Shown: piece by piece, positions 36,001 to 48,936 of the stretch
Position numbering within the stretch: position 1 is the first letter of the stretch
Layout: every line of letters starts with the position of its first letter
NCBI GenBank assembly: GCA_025642075.2
Contig: JAODUO010000193.1
Coordinates: forward strand, 163,501-227,500
Reading direction: 5' to 3'
DNA: 64,000 nucleotides
DNA from: Ridgeia piscesae
Lineage: Eukaryota; Annelida; Polychaeta; Sabellida; Siboglinidae
Notes under the pieces: generated by a model
The model's input: the letters and a program-made list of their open reading frames with translations, nothing else
The model's database searches: none
Told to the model about the DNA's origin: nothing
Position numbers and translations under genes: made by a program

Positions 36001-36796
36001 TGCTGTTCTCCTGGTACTCATCTGACATAACTTTTGATATTGGATACCATAATTGGTTTTTGTTACTGAGACAGCGGTAATAGTTGTCTCAGGCACCCAG
36101 ATGGCAGACAAGATTCTGAATTAGACCCTATAATTAGCAAGCCTGGCTAATTAGTACTTGTCATTTATTTCGGTGTGCCAATGCATGTGTATTTGTCCAC
36201 AAATCTTGCAAAACAATCTAAGAAGTTTGCAACAATCAGAGGAGACACTAGAACAAATTCCAGGTGGGAAGTGGGAAACCATATGAAACTTAAAACCCTG
36301 TGTTTATAAGGGCAGGACCAGAACCAGTATTTTTGAACTGGTTTTCTGTTCGCAACAGACGTCTGTAACCTAACACTGACTGATTGTGCAAGAACTTTTT
36401 GAAACAACAATTTAATGAACCAAACACAGTAATAGCATAGCTGGGGGTTGTGTTACCTTGGAGCATGAACTTTTGTGCAGTTAACTGGAACATCCTTTGA
36501 GAATTACCTAGTATGTTATCTTTGTAATTACAAAGTTGTTATGTTAGCGTTTTTGTTAAAATGTTTGTATTTCTAAGGGCCATGCTTATGAATAATTTAA
36601 ATACAAATTATTATTACACACAATGTGTATTAATGGGTACTGAATATAAAAAAGTCAGTTGTATTTATCATTAGAACTTGTTGGAGCAAGGGACTGCAAT
36701 TAACTTGTTAAATTATTTTTATTTATAAACGTAGGTGGTCCTGTGCTGACTTTGTTTAGTTACTGATGAATATCTGTACTCAGTATGTATTTGTCA
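33074..36796. other. non-coding, no gene recognised
   Basis: AT-rich. The open frames at 34854-35102 and 35234-35539 were examined and show no family motif. Confidence 0.45.
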
Positions 36797-36962
36797 CACA
36801 CACGCATGCCCGCATGCACGCATGCACGCATGCACGCATACACGCATACACGCATACACGCATACACGCATACACGCATACACGCATACACGCATACACG
36901 CATACACGCATACACGCATACGCATACACGCATACACGCATACACGCATACACGCATACACC
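36797..36962. repeat. 8-bp tandem repeat ACGCATAC
   Basis: It begins as CGCATGCA-type 8-mers and becomes a near-perfect GCATACAC array, with one 6-bp variant near 36916. It flows directly into the following CA repeat. Confidence 0.95.
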
Positions 36963-37006
36963 ACACCATACGCACATGCATCCACCCACACACACTCGCA
37001 CACACA

Positions 37007-37089
<83 letters not shown>

Positions 37090-37094
37090 ACACA

Positions 37095-37142
<48 letters not shown>

Positions 37143-37146
37143 ACAT
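36963..37146. repeat. (CA)n microsatellite with imperfections
   Basis: CA dinucleotides with occasional CTCA and CCA interruptions. The combined array from 36797 spans about 350 bases. Confidence 0.95.
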
Positions 37147-38332
37147 ACCCCTTATCACATACTCTCTGGTCCCCCCACTTACATAGAATAAATAGACACC
37201 ACACGCCCATTAAGCAGGTGTACACTCACAATGCTGAACGAACAAGACATTTGGGTGGTCTACCTGTTTAGCTAAGAGTCTACATTGTCATCGATTTGGG
37301 AGAATAAATGATTTCTGATCAGTGGAAATGCACCCACGCCTCTATGGTCTTTCATGTGGAAAGCGGGTGGCTCTCTGATAACTACTGATACCCCTGGTCA
37401 ATGCCACAGGCGCACAGATTAGAACACCCAGGGCAAGCATATCTCCCCTACCCTATCAACTTTTTTGTGACTGAATCTATGCTGACAAGAGACGGTGGCT
37501 ATGTTAAGTGTTTTCTAACAGAAACAAGCTTGTTTACAGTAACCCACAATGCCTTGGGATGATCGCAGAGAAAATAACACCATGAGGAAGTGTCTGGTGT
37601 CTTGGGTTTCTCAGGGTGTGTGTGGTCAGGGTTTCCTGACAAGATTCAGAGTCTCATTAGCTGAAGAAGTTTACACCTTCTGATAAAACCAACACAAGTC
37701 CAAGTTGATTACACTAAGCTGTGCCAGAACACTGGCTAGTGCATTCCAGTTCAGAATAAACATGTATGAGAACAAGGGATAATTGGAATGGGTAGCTGAC
37801 TGGCTGTTCCCACCCCAGAGAATCTAGTACCCACACTGAAGGGGTGATAACCTCTTGGGGAATGACCACATAGCAACTGGTGTGCTGATAACCTTTCCGT
37901 ACAACCCCAGCACTCAGGGTACTTGCCCTCTTGATAGGGTGTGATCACTGATATCTAATTAATCACTAGAGATACAGACTTTAGGTTGTTTTATCAGTGT
38001 AGTTCACCGTTTGATCTTGTATAAGTAAAAGAGAAATAATTTCAAACTGACCCATTCACCCAACCACACAGATGCTATGATAGGATAAAAGGAAATCTTT
38101 ATTAAGTACGTTGTGTTAGTGTCACACCTTTTAATTAATCAGTAAATCTGACTTGTCAATAGTGCTATGACTTGATGGTTATGACTTGATGGTTATGACT
38201 TGAGGGTATGTTCTCGTGTAAATGTCACACAACATCCTGTGGACATTTCATAAGAGTTTTATCTGTGTTAGTAACATACCTTTAACACGATCACTTGTGT
38301 GATATGAAGCAAAACTGGTGTTTGATGGTGAT
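37147..38332. other. non-coding, no gene recognised
   Basis: A small triplicated phrase, GACTTGATGGTTAT, lies near 38168-38205. Nothing else stands out. Confidence 0.45.
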
Positions 38333-38778
38333 GTATTTGGGGAGCCATTGGGTTATGATGTATTTGGGGAGCCATTGGGTTATGATGTATTTGGGGAGCC
38401 ATTGAGTTATGATGTATTTGGGGAGCCATTGGGTTATGATGTATTTGGGGAGCCATTGGGTTATGGTGTATTTGGGAAGTCATTGGGTTATGGTGTATTT
38501 GGGGAGCCATTGGGTTATGATGTATTTGGGGAGCCATTGGGTTATGGTGTACTTGGGGAGCCATTGGGTTATGGTGTATTTGGGGAGCCATTGGGTTATG
38601 GTGTATTTGGGAAGCCATTGGGTTATGGTGTATTTGGGGAGCCATTGGGTTATGGTGTATTTGGGGAGCCATTGGGTTATGGTGTATTTGGGGAGCCATT
38701 GGGTTATGGTGTATTTGGGGAGCCATTGGGTTATGGTGTATTTGGGGAGCCATTGGGTTATGGTGTATTTGGGGAGCA
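38333..38778. repeat. 27-bp minisatellite, 16 full copies plus a partial copy
   Basis: Unit of 27 bases starting GTATTTGGGGAGCCATTGGG. Because the unit is a multiple of three and lacks stops in several frames, it is open on both strands: VFGEPLGYG on plus, and PQIHHNPMA or PKYTITQWL on minus. Copies differ by few substitutions (GGGAAG for GGGGAG, TATGAT for TATGGT). No flanking exon structure supports translation. Confidence 0.95.
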
Positions 38779-39261
38779 GTTCTCTTACCTGTGTAGCCTG
38801 TTGTAGCAAAGAAGGCTAACAGGTGACTAAGTTTACCCTTTAGCTGTTTTTTTCTGAACATTCTTTGTGAGTGTAAAGAGAAGAGGAAGTGGTGTATCCA
38901 GTGGCCGGGTGATTTATCACTTTGTTGTATCCCAAGTCAACTAATGGGTGGCTTTTACATTCTACGACGACCACTTGTTCGTTATACAAAATGTGTTATA
39001 AGGAAATACCTGTAAAGTACAATTGCATGTGCCAAGAGACAGAAACGTTTCCCTGTGCATCTCAGGTTATTGTAAATTGTAATCTTTGTTCTGTCTGATG
39101 GATGAAAGCCACCATTAAGGTTGAGTCTATCTAAGCTATAATTGTGGGCTTCTGCTAATGAACAGGGAAGTAGGACAAACATGCAGTGAACTATCTCAGA
39201 TATGGACACTGCCCTGTGTGAACCTGATGGAAAGAGAAGAAATAATAGAGAGAGATGTAGA
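38779..39261. other. spacer between two satellites
   Basis: Non-coding; no recognisable feature. Confidence 0.45.
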
Positions 39262-39625
39262 GACGGACGGACGGACGGACGGACGGACGGACGGACGGAC
39301 GGACGGACGGACGGACGGACGGACGGACGGACGGACGGACGGACGGACGGACGGACGGACGGAGGCGGACGGACGGCGGCGACGGACGGACGGACGGACG
39401 GACGGACGGACGGACGGACGGCGGACGGACGGACGGACGGACGGACGGACGGACGGACGGACGGACGGACGGACGGACGGACGGACGCGACGGACGGACG
39501 GACGGACGGACGGACGGACGGACGGACGGACGGACGGACGGACGGACGGACGGACGGACGGACGGACGGACGGACGGACGGACGGACGGACGGAGGACGG
39601 ACGGACGGACGGACGGACGGACGGA
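39262..39625. repeat. (ACGG)n tetranucleotide array, about 364 bp
   Basis: ACGG repeats with a few interruptions (GGAGGCGGACGG near 39361, GCGG near 39420, ACGCGACGG near 39484, GGAGG near 39593). GC-rich within AT-rich surroundings and open in most frames (TDGR or RPSV repeats). Confidence 0.98.
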
Positions 39626-42600
39626 TATACAAATACACACAGGAACAGGAGTTTTCTTGAGCCATGGAAAGAATTTGTGATGCTTCTCCATCCCATACCG
39701 AACTGAGTAGAAGAAGAAGATTAAAGAACGATGCTGATTTACACATCACTTGAAATAGAAGGTGTCTTTGTACCATGCGCCATCCCCTCCGACCCCGGGC
39801 ACTTGATACACAGACAAACAGCTTGAAGTGCAAGACAAACAGCTTGAAGTTGTTCACATTAGCTCATTATTTAGGTAACTAGTTGACATTACACTCTCCC
39901 TGCCCCAGTGTGAAAGCTGGCTCTCTCTGCCAGGTATCTGTAGTCTCCCGCGGCACCTTTGTTCACTGCGGGATGGAACGAGTCTCAGCCAGCTGGGATA
40001 CATCACACCTTGTTGGGTGGCGATGGTTGGCTAGTTTTGTGTTACCACATGCAGTGCCACCTGGTGTCAGCAGTTGGCGACCTGTGTACACCTGTCTGTC
40101 AACACAGGGGTGTAGGATGTAGATTACACAGATACAAGACAGTTGGTCCTGTGTAGGCATTGGGTGTACATTTCACCCTGGTTGCTATGGAGATGACAAG
40201 GGGCATCAACAAGTGCATACACAGTTGGCATATAATATCAACTGCAAATTGTCTGTTACAAATGTATTTGGCTTTTTCAGAATTTTGTGTTGTGTTTATG
40301 CAAAATTATTTAGCTGATTTAACTTTAGACTGGTCTATTGGTTACATTTGTTCTTTTCTATAATTGTTCTACTTTTTATGGTCAACTCAGAACTCTGTAT
40401 CAGCCATACTTCACTTCACTTTACTTTATTGTCCTTAAAAAGGATATGCATTTTACAACTCATGATCACGTCTAAAATATATGGGATGGTCTATAGCTAA
40501 GATATTGTCACACTTGTTCAAAAGTATATTTGTTTAAATAGTTTATCTATCCATTCTAAATTTATGTAAACACAGTTTTAATCACATCTCATAACCCTCT
40601 CTAACATGAGTAATATACAGAGTATGTTACCCAGACTGTACGATACACCAGCTTCAACGGGTCATATGCTTTGATTACGGAATTTCCATATACTGTTTAA
40701 TCTTAGTAAGATATAGAACCTAAAACCTGACCGATCTTGTAACATACAGTGTAAAAAACATACTCATGAATTCACATTCACAGCAGACAAAGCAACTTCT
40801 CACACAGAATAACAACTTCCAAACAGAGTCTGTTTTTAGATGATGTGCTTTGTAACTGAATTACTTCTCTCCAGCAGCTGTGCATTCTGGGAAGGTTTCT
40901 TTTACTGTTGTGCAATAGACGATCCTTTTTCAATTACTGGCAAGCCACCCGCAGGCATCATGTCCGACTGAATGACGGAGAACATTTGTAAATTTATAAT
41001 TGGCTGCTGAAGATTCACTTATGGCAGCCCTTCAAAGGTGTTTTTTACAAAGTAAATCCCTTCCCTGAGGCAGATAGACAGTGTGTGCAGATGGCAGAGT
41101 GGTGTGTATGAGTCCCATGTTTTGTCAGAAATAGGCACCTAGAGGTAATTATGATAGGATTAAATCTGTGAATCAGAGTCAGTTTGTTCATTGATAAAAA
41201 TCACATACTGTAGTGACTCTACCTATTCAAACATTTAGTCTTGGACACCCAAAATATCTACAAAAATAGTTATTTTGTATACTGTATGTCTTCAAACAGC
41301 TGTCATTTTGACATTCAAAGGCCTCTGATCACTGTAACTGATAACTGGACACAGGTTTTCAGTCACCAGGAATTTGTTTTCAGACAGCTAGACATTTACT
41401 TATTTTAGGTGGCAAATACATTCTGTCCCTGTGGTATGCTTAAATCTTTCATAAGTAAACAAGTGAAGCAAACTAAAAAATAATTGAAATAAACAGATAT
41501 TCTTAGATAGTTACATATATAAATAATAATCTGTATGCCAAGTATGATGAGTATTTTATATTTTGTTTTGCAAAAATACATTGCTAGTGGCTGGTGCCAC
41601 AGCAACATTCACTATTACATCAACCGTCATCATTGTTGTCATTACAATTACATTTGTAATCACTCACAGACATTGTAATATCCAATAACTTTTACCTAAC
41701 CTTGTTAGAAAGATGTTGGGCTGAAGTCTGCAATAAAGGCAACATGTGGCAGTGAATTTCTTCCATTCTCTGCCTCGCCCGTGGTGTAGATTAGGTTCGG
41801 TGTGATACAAAGCTGTTGCTTAATCCACCTTGAAGTGTTCAGTCATGCAGAAGTACAGATTGTGACAAGTTTATCTTTAGTCTACCGTAGGTTCTTAGCA
41901 TTCCTCGGGCCTGTTTCCCTAAGTACTTTCTTAAACCCACATCTATCTCTCAAGAATAGAACAAATATTTTGTTCTGAGATAAAAGTCGGTTCAACTTTT
42001 TTTAGTTCTTTGAAACAAACGTCATGATTTCCCACACTTCAGAACCCCCACTTGCTACAGAATGTCAAGGAGTGCTCATATTTGGTCCAAGTTTAGATCT
42101 ATTGAATATGGATACATAACAGTAAACTATCTAACTACAGTAAGCAACAGGATCAGCATATTTTTATAATAAAAACAAAATCAAAGTGGTAATTGTTGGA
42201 TCCCTAAAATTAACATTACTTGGCCAGGTACCTACCTATCTGCCAACTCGTTAGATAACATTTGAATGTCTGTGAAAAAAAACCCAGCTACAAAGAAAGT
42301 TGTTTTAGAAGGGTATTGATGAGGGGAATCTGGTACAACTGGAGATGTCAGTACATGCATATTGCTGACATAACAAAATAGCTTCTGAATTCTCCATCGA
42401 GAAGGAAAGTATTGAAATTTCCTTTTATCGTAATACACAGAAAAACAAAGCGTTTTTGTGTGTAATATGGTGACTAAGTAACATAAGCCTCTTAATTAAC
42501 AAAGATGTTATTTTATGTATTCACATGGGATGGTGGATTATCCTCAGTCAGTCACCATGGCATTAATCCACCTACCTACATGATGTGTAATTTGCCAGGC

Positions 42601-44533
42601 CAGCCCAGTGATCCCTGTCTGCTCCTCAGGGTATTGGGTGCCAGGAAGCTTGCCATCATTACTCCTGTGAGCCTGACAGCACAGGAAGCTTAGTGTCAAC
42701 ATCATAGATGGGCTCATGTCTATCCAACCTGGAAATCTTGTTGTCAAAATTTTATATTTCACATCCGTCTGTCTTCTGTGTAATATTTTTAGTACAAGGA
42801 AATAGTGTAATATTAGACTAATATTTAATTATACATTGTAAATATATTTTTTTAAATTTAATTTAAAGTGTCATTTTAAATAGAATGTCATTAGCTGTAA
42901 TGTAAATAAATGTATATACAGTGTAGCTATGTGTTTGTTATTATTCAATAATAACAAAAACATATCTACCAATAAGATTTGGTTGTCATGTTGGATTAAA
43001 AGGAAGAACGTTTCATAAATCTAAATTTATGCTGATGATAAGAAATATCAGAATTCATCCAAGTCCCAGAAATTTATGGTTTTGTGTAGTAGTTGTCCAC
43101 AAAGCAATGTCTATACAAATAGCAGAATATCATTTGAAAATTAATTAGTCACAAGCAGACATACAATGTATTCGTAATTACATTTCCTGAACATGTTGAA
43201 GATGGCCAGCTGTGTGCGGCCATGTGTGAAGGTCATGTGACCTGTCTGGCCGTGCATGCTAGTTATGCATGCATGGCTCAAGAGTGATTGTGTAACTGTG
43301 ATAATCACACTGTGCTAATTGCAGTGCCCTAATTACACTGGCCATAAGTCATTAGTCCAAAGTATGAACGGAGGTAATTAGATATTGACCAGTTATGATA
43401 TTGATTATTGAGCTGAGTATGTCTGGAGAGGTCCTCTTCTCCTGGTGTTAATTCAAGTGTTTGTCAAGCGTGACTGTGTCATGATTACAGGCTAGGCGTG
43501 ACTGTGTCGTGATTGTAGGTTATCTGTCAGTAATTTTAGTTCCTGGGCATCTCAAGTGCTGAGTACAGGATGATTAAGTTGTCTAGTCATATTGATTGTT
43601 GGGGCAGTCACCTTTCACAATGTCAGACATTATAGATAGACCTGATAACATTTTGTAGTCACCATCATCATCACTAAACCTCGACAGCAACAGCAACAAC
43701 CCAAATGTTGACCACCAGCTTTCTCGCATTCCACAATGAATCAGTGACATTACAAAACAGGATGATTAGACAGAGCGAATGCATAGCTTCATTACTAATG
43801 CCAGGTAGAATTTGGAACCATTTAGATTGATGTATAGGGACAGTGTGATGTCCATTCACTGGTCAGTTGTTTGTGTTTGGCCAGATCTATTGCTGGACAT
43901 TTGGCCAGCATTTGTATAAAATGCGTCACTAATCCCCGAAGAGACATTTGATAACTTTCTACATTATTGGAAATATTTGATTGGATTCAGTAGACCTATG
44001 TAATGCATGCTTAATAGACCTACCTGATTTTTTAAATTAACTGCTATAATAAGCAGCTTGATACATGTTTATTTGTGTTACTCAGAAATGACTATGGTAT
44101 TTCTTGCATCTTTCTCATACAATCTCCCATCCTACGGTATGTTAGAGTGAGCAAATAACTAATTAGCTATGTATGTTTACAATTTCATTAATATGTAGTT
44201 GACATGCACTTGTTCAAAAGTGCAGTGTTTGTTTACTACATAAAATGGAATTTGCATGTCTATGTGAATGTTATATTGATAAATCATTATATTGTTTGGA
44301 CATATACAAGTACCATTCATTACATTTTTAATAGCTGGATTCATTACTTTACCATAGATTACAGGTCTTGGTGGACAAATATTATTGTTAATGACAATCT
44401 TCTGCTGCTTCAATATATTATGCTATACATTTTACCTGATTATTAAGTAGTTATATACTTGACTTGTTTTTTATGTTGTGTGTTTTGAAATAAATTGATG
44501 ACTTGACATAAGTGTGACATCACATTGTTTCAG
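39626..44533. other. non-coding upstream of ephrin exon 2
   Basis: Probably part of the ephrin first intron if exon 1 lies further upstream. A stretch near 40406-40450 (CTTTACTTTATTGTCCTTAA) resembles the end of a retroelement but cannot be assigned. No exon 1 was found. Confidence 0.4.
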
Positions 44534-44657
44534 GTTCAAAACAAGCAACTTAGAACACATAATTGAAGTAAGACTGTACGATGAGATCGACTTCGTGTGT
44601 CCACACTTTCACACCACGACTGACCCATCGGCCTACGAGTACTACATCATTCACATG
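44534..44657 (+). CDS. ephrin exon 2
   Basis: Acceptor GTTTCAG/G in phase 2, donor CACATG/GTGAGT in phase 0. Encodes the first part of the receptor-binding domain, including VCPHF and EYYIIHM. The same phase-2 junction before a Phe is found in vertebrate ephrins after NP(K/R). Confidence 0.92.
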
Positions 44658-47600
44658 GTGAGTCTGGTTGTAACCATTCACCAGCTCCATCACAGGGCTA
44701 TGATATGAATCAGTTTTCAGCCTCAGTGCACAATTTTTATTCTGGAGATAATCAGAAGAATATCTCGCTTGAATTAAAAACCAATTAATCATCATTAAAC
44801 AACATACTTTGATGATATATCTGCCTACTGGTAGTCAGTCATATGTTGATGAACAAAGAATTATCTCTCATATCATGAACATGATAGCTGGCAGATGACC
44901 ATAAAGAATGTCTGCTTGATCGATGAAACTGTCGGGAAGTGGTCGTTATTCAGAGGTTACTGTGTGGGTTGTCTGAAGTGAACAAGAAAACTTTGCTGTG
45001 GATGTTGACATCCACAGCAATCAATATTATAATTTTATAAAACTGAGCGGAAGAATGTTATTTACCAAGGTTTTGTTTTGTAATTATTACTATTAATTAT
45101 TAGTATTATTAATAATTGTATTACTGCTATGTTATTGGTTATATCATGCGTTTCAGGTGTCTAAGAGTGAGTATGAAGATTGCAACATATTCCCAGACAA
45201 GAAGTCTTTAATGATAGTCAACTGCAGCCAGCCAAACCAGAAGAAGAGATTTACACTGCTCTTTGAGCCCTTTCATTCAATACCAAATGTACCAGAATTC
45301 GACAAAGGAGGAACATATTATTTTATAAGTAAGTGCAGCACATTGTAATTGTGTAGTGTGCACCAAGCTTATAGTGAGGCTAAATAGGTTAAATGTATTT
45401 CTGATCTTTGACACCGTGAACACAAGAACACAAATCTGAATCAATATCATTGTGTGCATGCAGTGCTTTCATATGCAGTTCTTTTACCGTAATTAGTATT
45501 TATGCATGCCAGACATGATGCGTGGTGATGTGATTGTTAAAATAAACATGCACACGTGTATTTGCGGAATACACCATATTAATATGTATTTATTTATGAA
45601 TTATTACCTCTATGTTATAACCTCTTTTTTAAACTGCCTGTCTAGTGTTAATTATAATTATGCAAATTATTGACTTGACAACTTCTGTAAATGTTTTATG
45701 TTGGAAAATGAAAATGATGTCTAATTACTGTGACCACACTGTTACAGCGACCTCGACAGGAACACAAGATGGTCTCGCAAATCCCTCCCAAGGGGCGTGT
45801 TTACATCGCAACATGAAAGTAACGATAAAAGTCTGCTGTGCCACAACCACAACAGAAAGTAAGTTGTGCCCTTATGATATCATTAGAAGCGAGGATGTTA
45901 ATGCTCTCTGTGATGTATGCACGCAGCATGCATGTACATAAATGAATATGTTGTTCTCTTTGTCCTAACTCTACGGGACGACTGTTTGCTACCTATGAGT
46001 TTTTTTATCGTTCGTTCTCCAACACTCTTGTTTGACGTCCGCCATTCAGGAGAACACATAAATCACCGCTATGCTTCAAAGCATCCCTTAAGATCTTCAA
46101 CAAAACATGGTATTTAAAAAGACTCAGCAGACAGCATGAGATCCAGAATACATTAAAATGGTGCTTTCAAATACAGTTTTGTTAAGTGGCTAGCACAAAA
46201 AGTTCACAACTGAGTCTGTTCACTCTGTCACCAAAGTAGAATCTATTGTATTTATTGCTACGTTACCCAGATAGAGTCAAGTTACTTAAACAGTGGAATT
46301 CACTTAAACATGTAGTTTCTTTTCATCGATTACACAAAATGTATTTAAACAATCTAATTTAGACCTCAGATAATTGAGTTCCTGTTTACATAATTTTTTT
46401 ACACCAATCCTTACCATTTTTAACATAATAATACACTTTTTATGAGACATTACTTAGAAATGATTAAATTCACTATAAGGTAATATACATGTCATAATTT
46501 AGAAAGCATGACATAAGGTTTTTGTAAAGAACATTTTCCTCTTGAAATGTTGATTTTGTATCTTGTGGTCAAGATGGTGTCATGGTCAAGATTGACCACT
46601 GCACCTAATTCACCCCACCCCCCACCCCGGTTTGTAATTACACCAACAATACCCCAGTGCCCCCACTGGACACTGTGTCCACTGCTGTGAAGCCAGATTG
46701 TTGACCAGTCCTGTTTTATTACTCTGATGGTGATGCCATCAGATTTTATGTTGCTATAAAGTGTGGTCAGTGGATGGTCAGTGGCTTTGTCTGCTGACCT
46801 TTGGCCACCACCCTGGCAGGCAATAAAGCAGGAAATGGTCAGCGGGCCCTTGTTCACCTTCTGTTGTAATTGTTGTGCAAGCTGCCATAAATCTCCCTAG
46901 TTGAAATTCCAGTCCTTTTGTTCTCCCCCACCCCACTGCACTGTGGCTGTGGCTGTGTTTCCCTGTTGAAATCAAAACCCTCTGTGTTGATTTTGACCAC
47001 TGGAATGCAAAAAGTAACATACTGGTTTTAACCATCATTGGTGGCCCGGCGTGGGGTCTATTACATGATGGGAAGTTAGGAACTGGATTCTTGCATGTAC
47101 GATTAGCAATGAGAGATGCTACGCATTCAGTGGCTCCACCTAGTGAACAACACGCATTAACTGTGACAAGTGGTGCCATCTTGTGAACAATGAATACATC
47201 CTCGATTACTACCACTACCATTTGTTATCCTTCTTCTTTTTAACAATTTATCACAAATACCGGTGCATTTGAATAGAGTGACATTCTCTGTCATCGTATC
47301 TTAGTGGAGTTGTCATGGTTCTGGGCCATGTAGCACAGCTTTTGGTGTCAGATAGCGGCATTAGCTGGTGCATTGGGACAACGATAAGCCTTTTGTAATC
47401 AGCAGTTGGCTTGTATCTTCATAGAGAAACTGTTCTGTTGGTATACACTGAGTCTTGTATTGATGTGAGACCAACACCCTGGTTTGCATGGTAGATATAC
47501 AACCAGCATTGTCTGGGAGGTGGCCAAAAATAACATCAGTTGTGGTTAAGAAAAAGTCACAGGAAGTAAAATCAGAGTTCTGTCTAGGAAAAAGTGACAT

Positions 47601-48831
47601 AAAATAAAGTCAAGCTATGATTTTATTCAAATGCAATCTTGCATATTTTCATTGATGATTAAAACACAATTTGATAATTAAAATTAATTTTAGAAAATGA
47701 AACTCTGCTTGTCCTGCACTTAATTAATAACCAAACACACGTAGCCTGTTGCAATAGTATTGTAAATGTCCCAATAAGTTATGCAATGTATGTTTTTTGT
47801 TTCATCTTTAATTTAGATCATTAAGATAATTATTTACCCAAATGTATTTAATATTTCAACATCTACTGTAAACATAGATAATACAGTCATACTTTAATAA
47901 AAACGACTTTATTTTCTATTTTCACCTGTGGGGAGGTAGAGGTGTCACCTGGTGTCACTTGGTGGGGTTCGGATGTAGATTAGAATAAGAACCAAACAGG
48001 TGGTCTCTCATGCGAGTGGGTGCCATCGTAGTGAGCATGTTGGCCGTAGTAAACTTTAGTCTTTTCTTCTTTTCTTCTTTTCTTCATCCCTCCTCTGCAC
48101 ACTGTCTCTGTCTCTCACTCCGCCATGCGGCTGTCTCCGTGCACCATTCAGTTGTTTCTCTTTCGTTTCTAGCCACACCTCCACAAATCACCCATAAAAC
48201 ATCGACCATGTCCAGTTCAACCCCACCCCGGAGGGTACCTAGCACCACCACCACCACCACTGTGTCCACCACAATCACCTCTAGAGGTGTAGACACGGGA
48301 GGGCGAGACGGTAAGGAGTGCAGCCATTGCACAGACGGCATCTCAGTGTAGACTAACCTACAATTAACCCCTGCATGTGAAGCCAGCATAAAACCACGAT
48401 AAAACCACTCATTTTGAAAGTTGACATTTTTTCAAGAGTAGAACGTTGTCGGATTTGCATAACATTCCATCTGAATTTTGTTTTGCAATGAGATTGTATG
48501 TTGACATGACATTCACTTAAAGTAAAATGAATAAAATTTAGCTGAAACTCTTGAAAAGTATTTGAAGTGAAACAAGTACATGTATTATGAAAATAATTTT
48601 ATTATTGAGACTTATAATTGTTTTATTTGGCCAATTTATGCATCAGTGTTTTGATGACCCATGAGTGGTTTTTCACAAGTGTGTTCTTGTGTCCCAAATT
48701 AACACTGCTTTTTGTGTGTCAACCCGTCAAAACTAATTCTTAGTTAATAGTTTATTCTTTAACTGCAGCTACTTGTTATGATAAAAGTGTACAGTTTGAA
48801 TGCTTGTATAGTTTCTATGATAAACTATCAA

Positions 48832-48890
<59 letters not shown>

Positions 48891-48897
48891 CCATCAC

Positions 48898-48936
<39 letters not shown>

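Noticed and set aside
38333..38778. CRISPR array
   Set aside because: Units are contiguous without unique spacers, and the window is animal DNA.
38268..38861. Proteins of 109-197 residues with 9-residue repeats
   Set aside because: They are the translation of the 27-bp minisatellite; several overlapping frames on both strands are open for the same reason.
38982..39857. Long open frames made of RPSV or TDGR repeats
   Set aside because: They are read-through of the ACGG array and not a gene.
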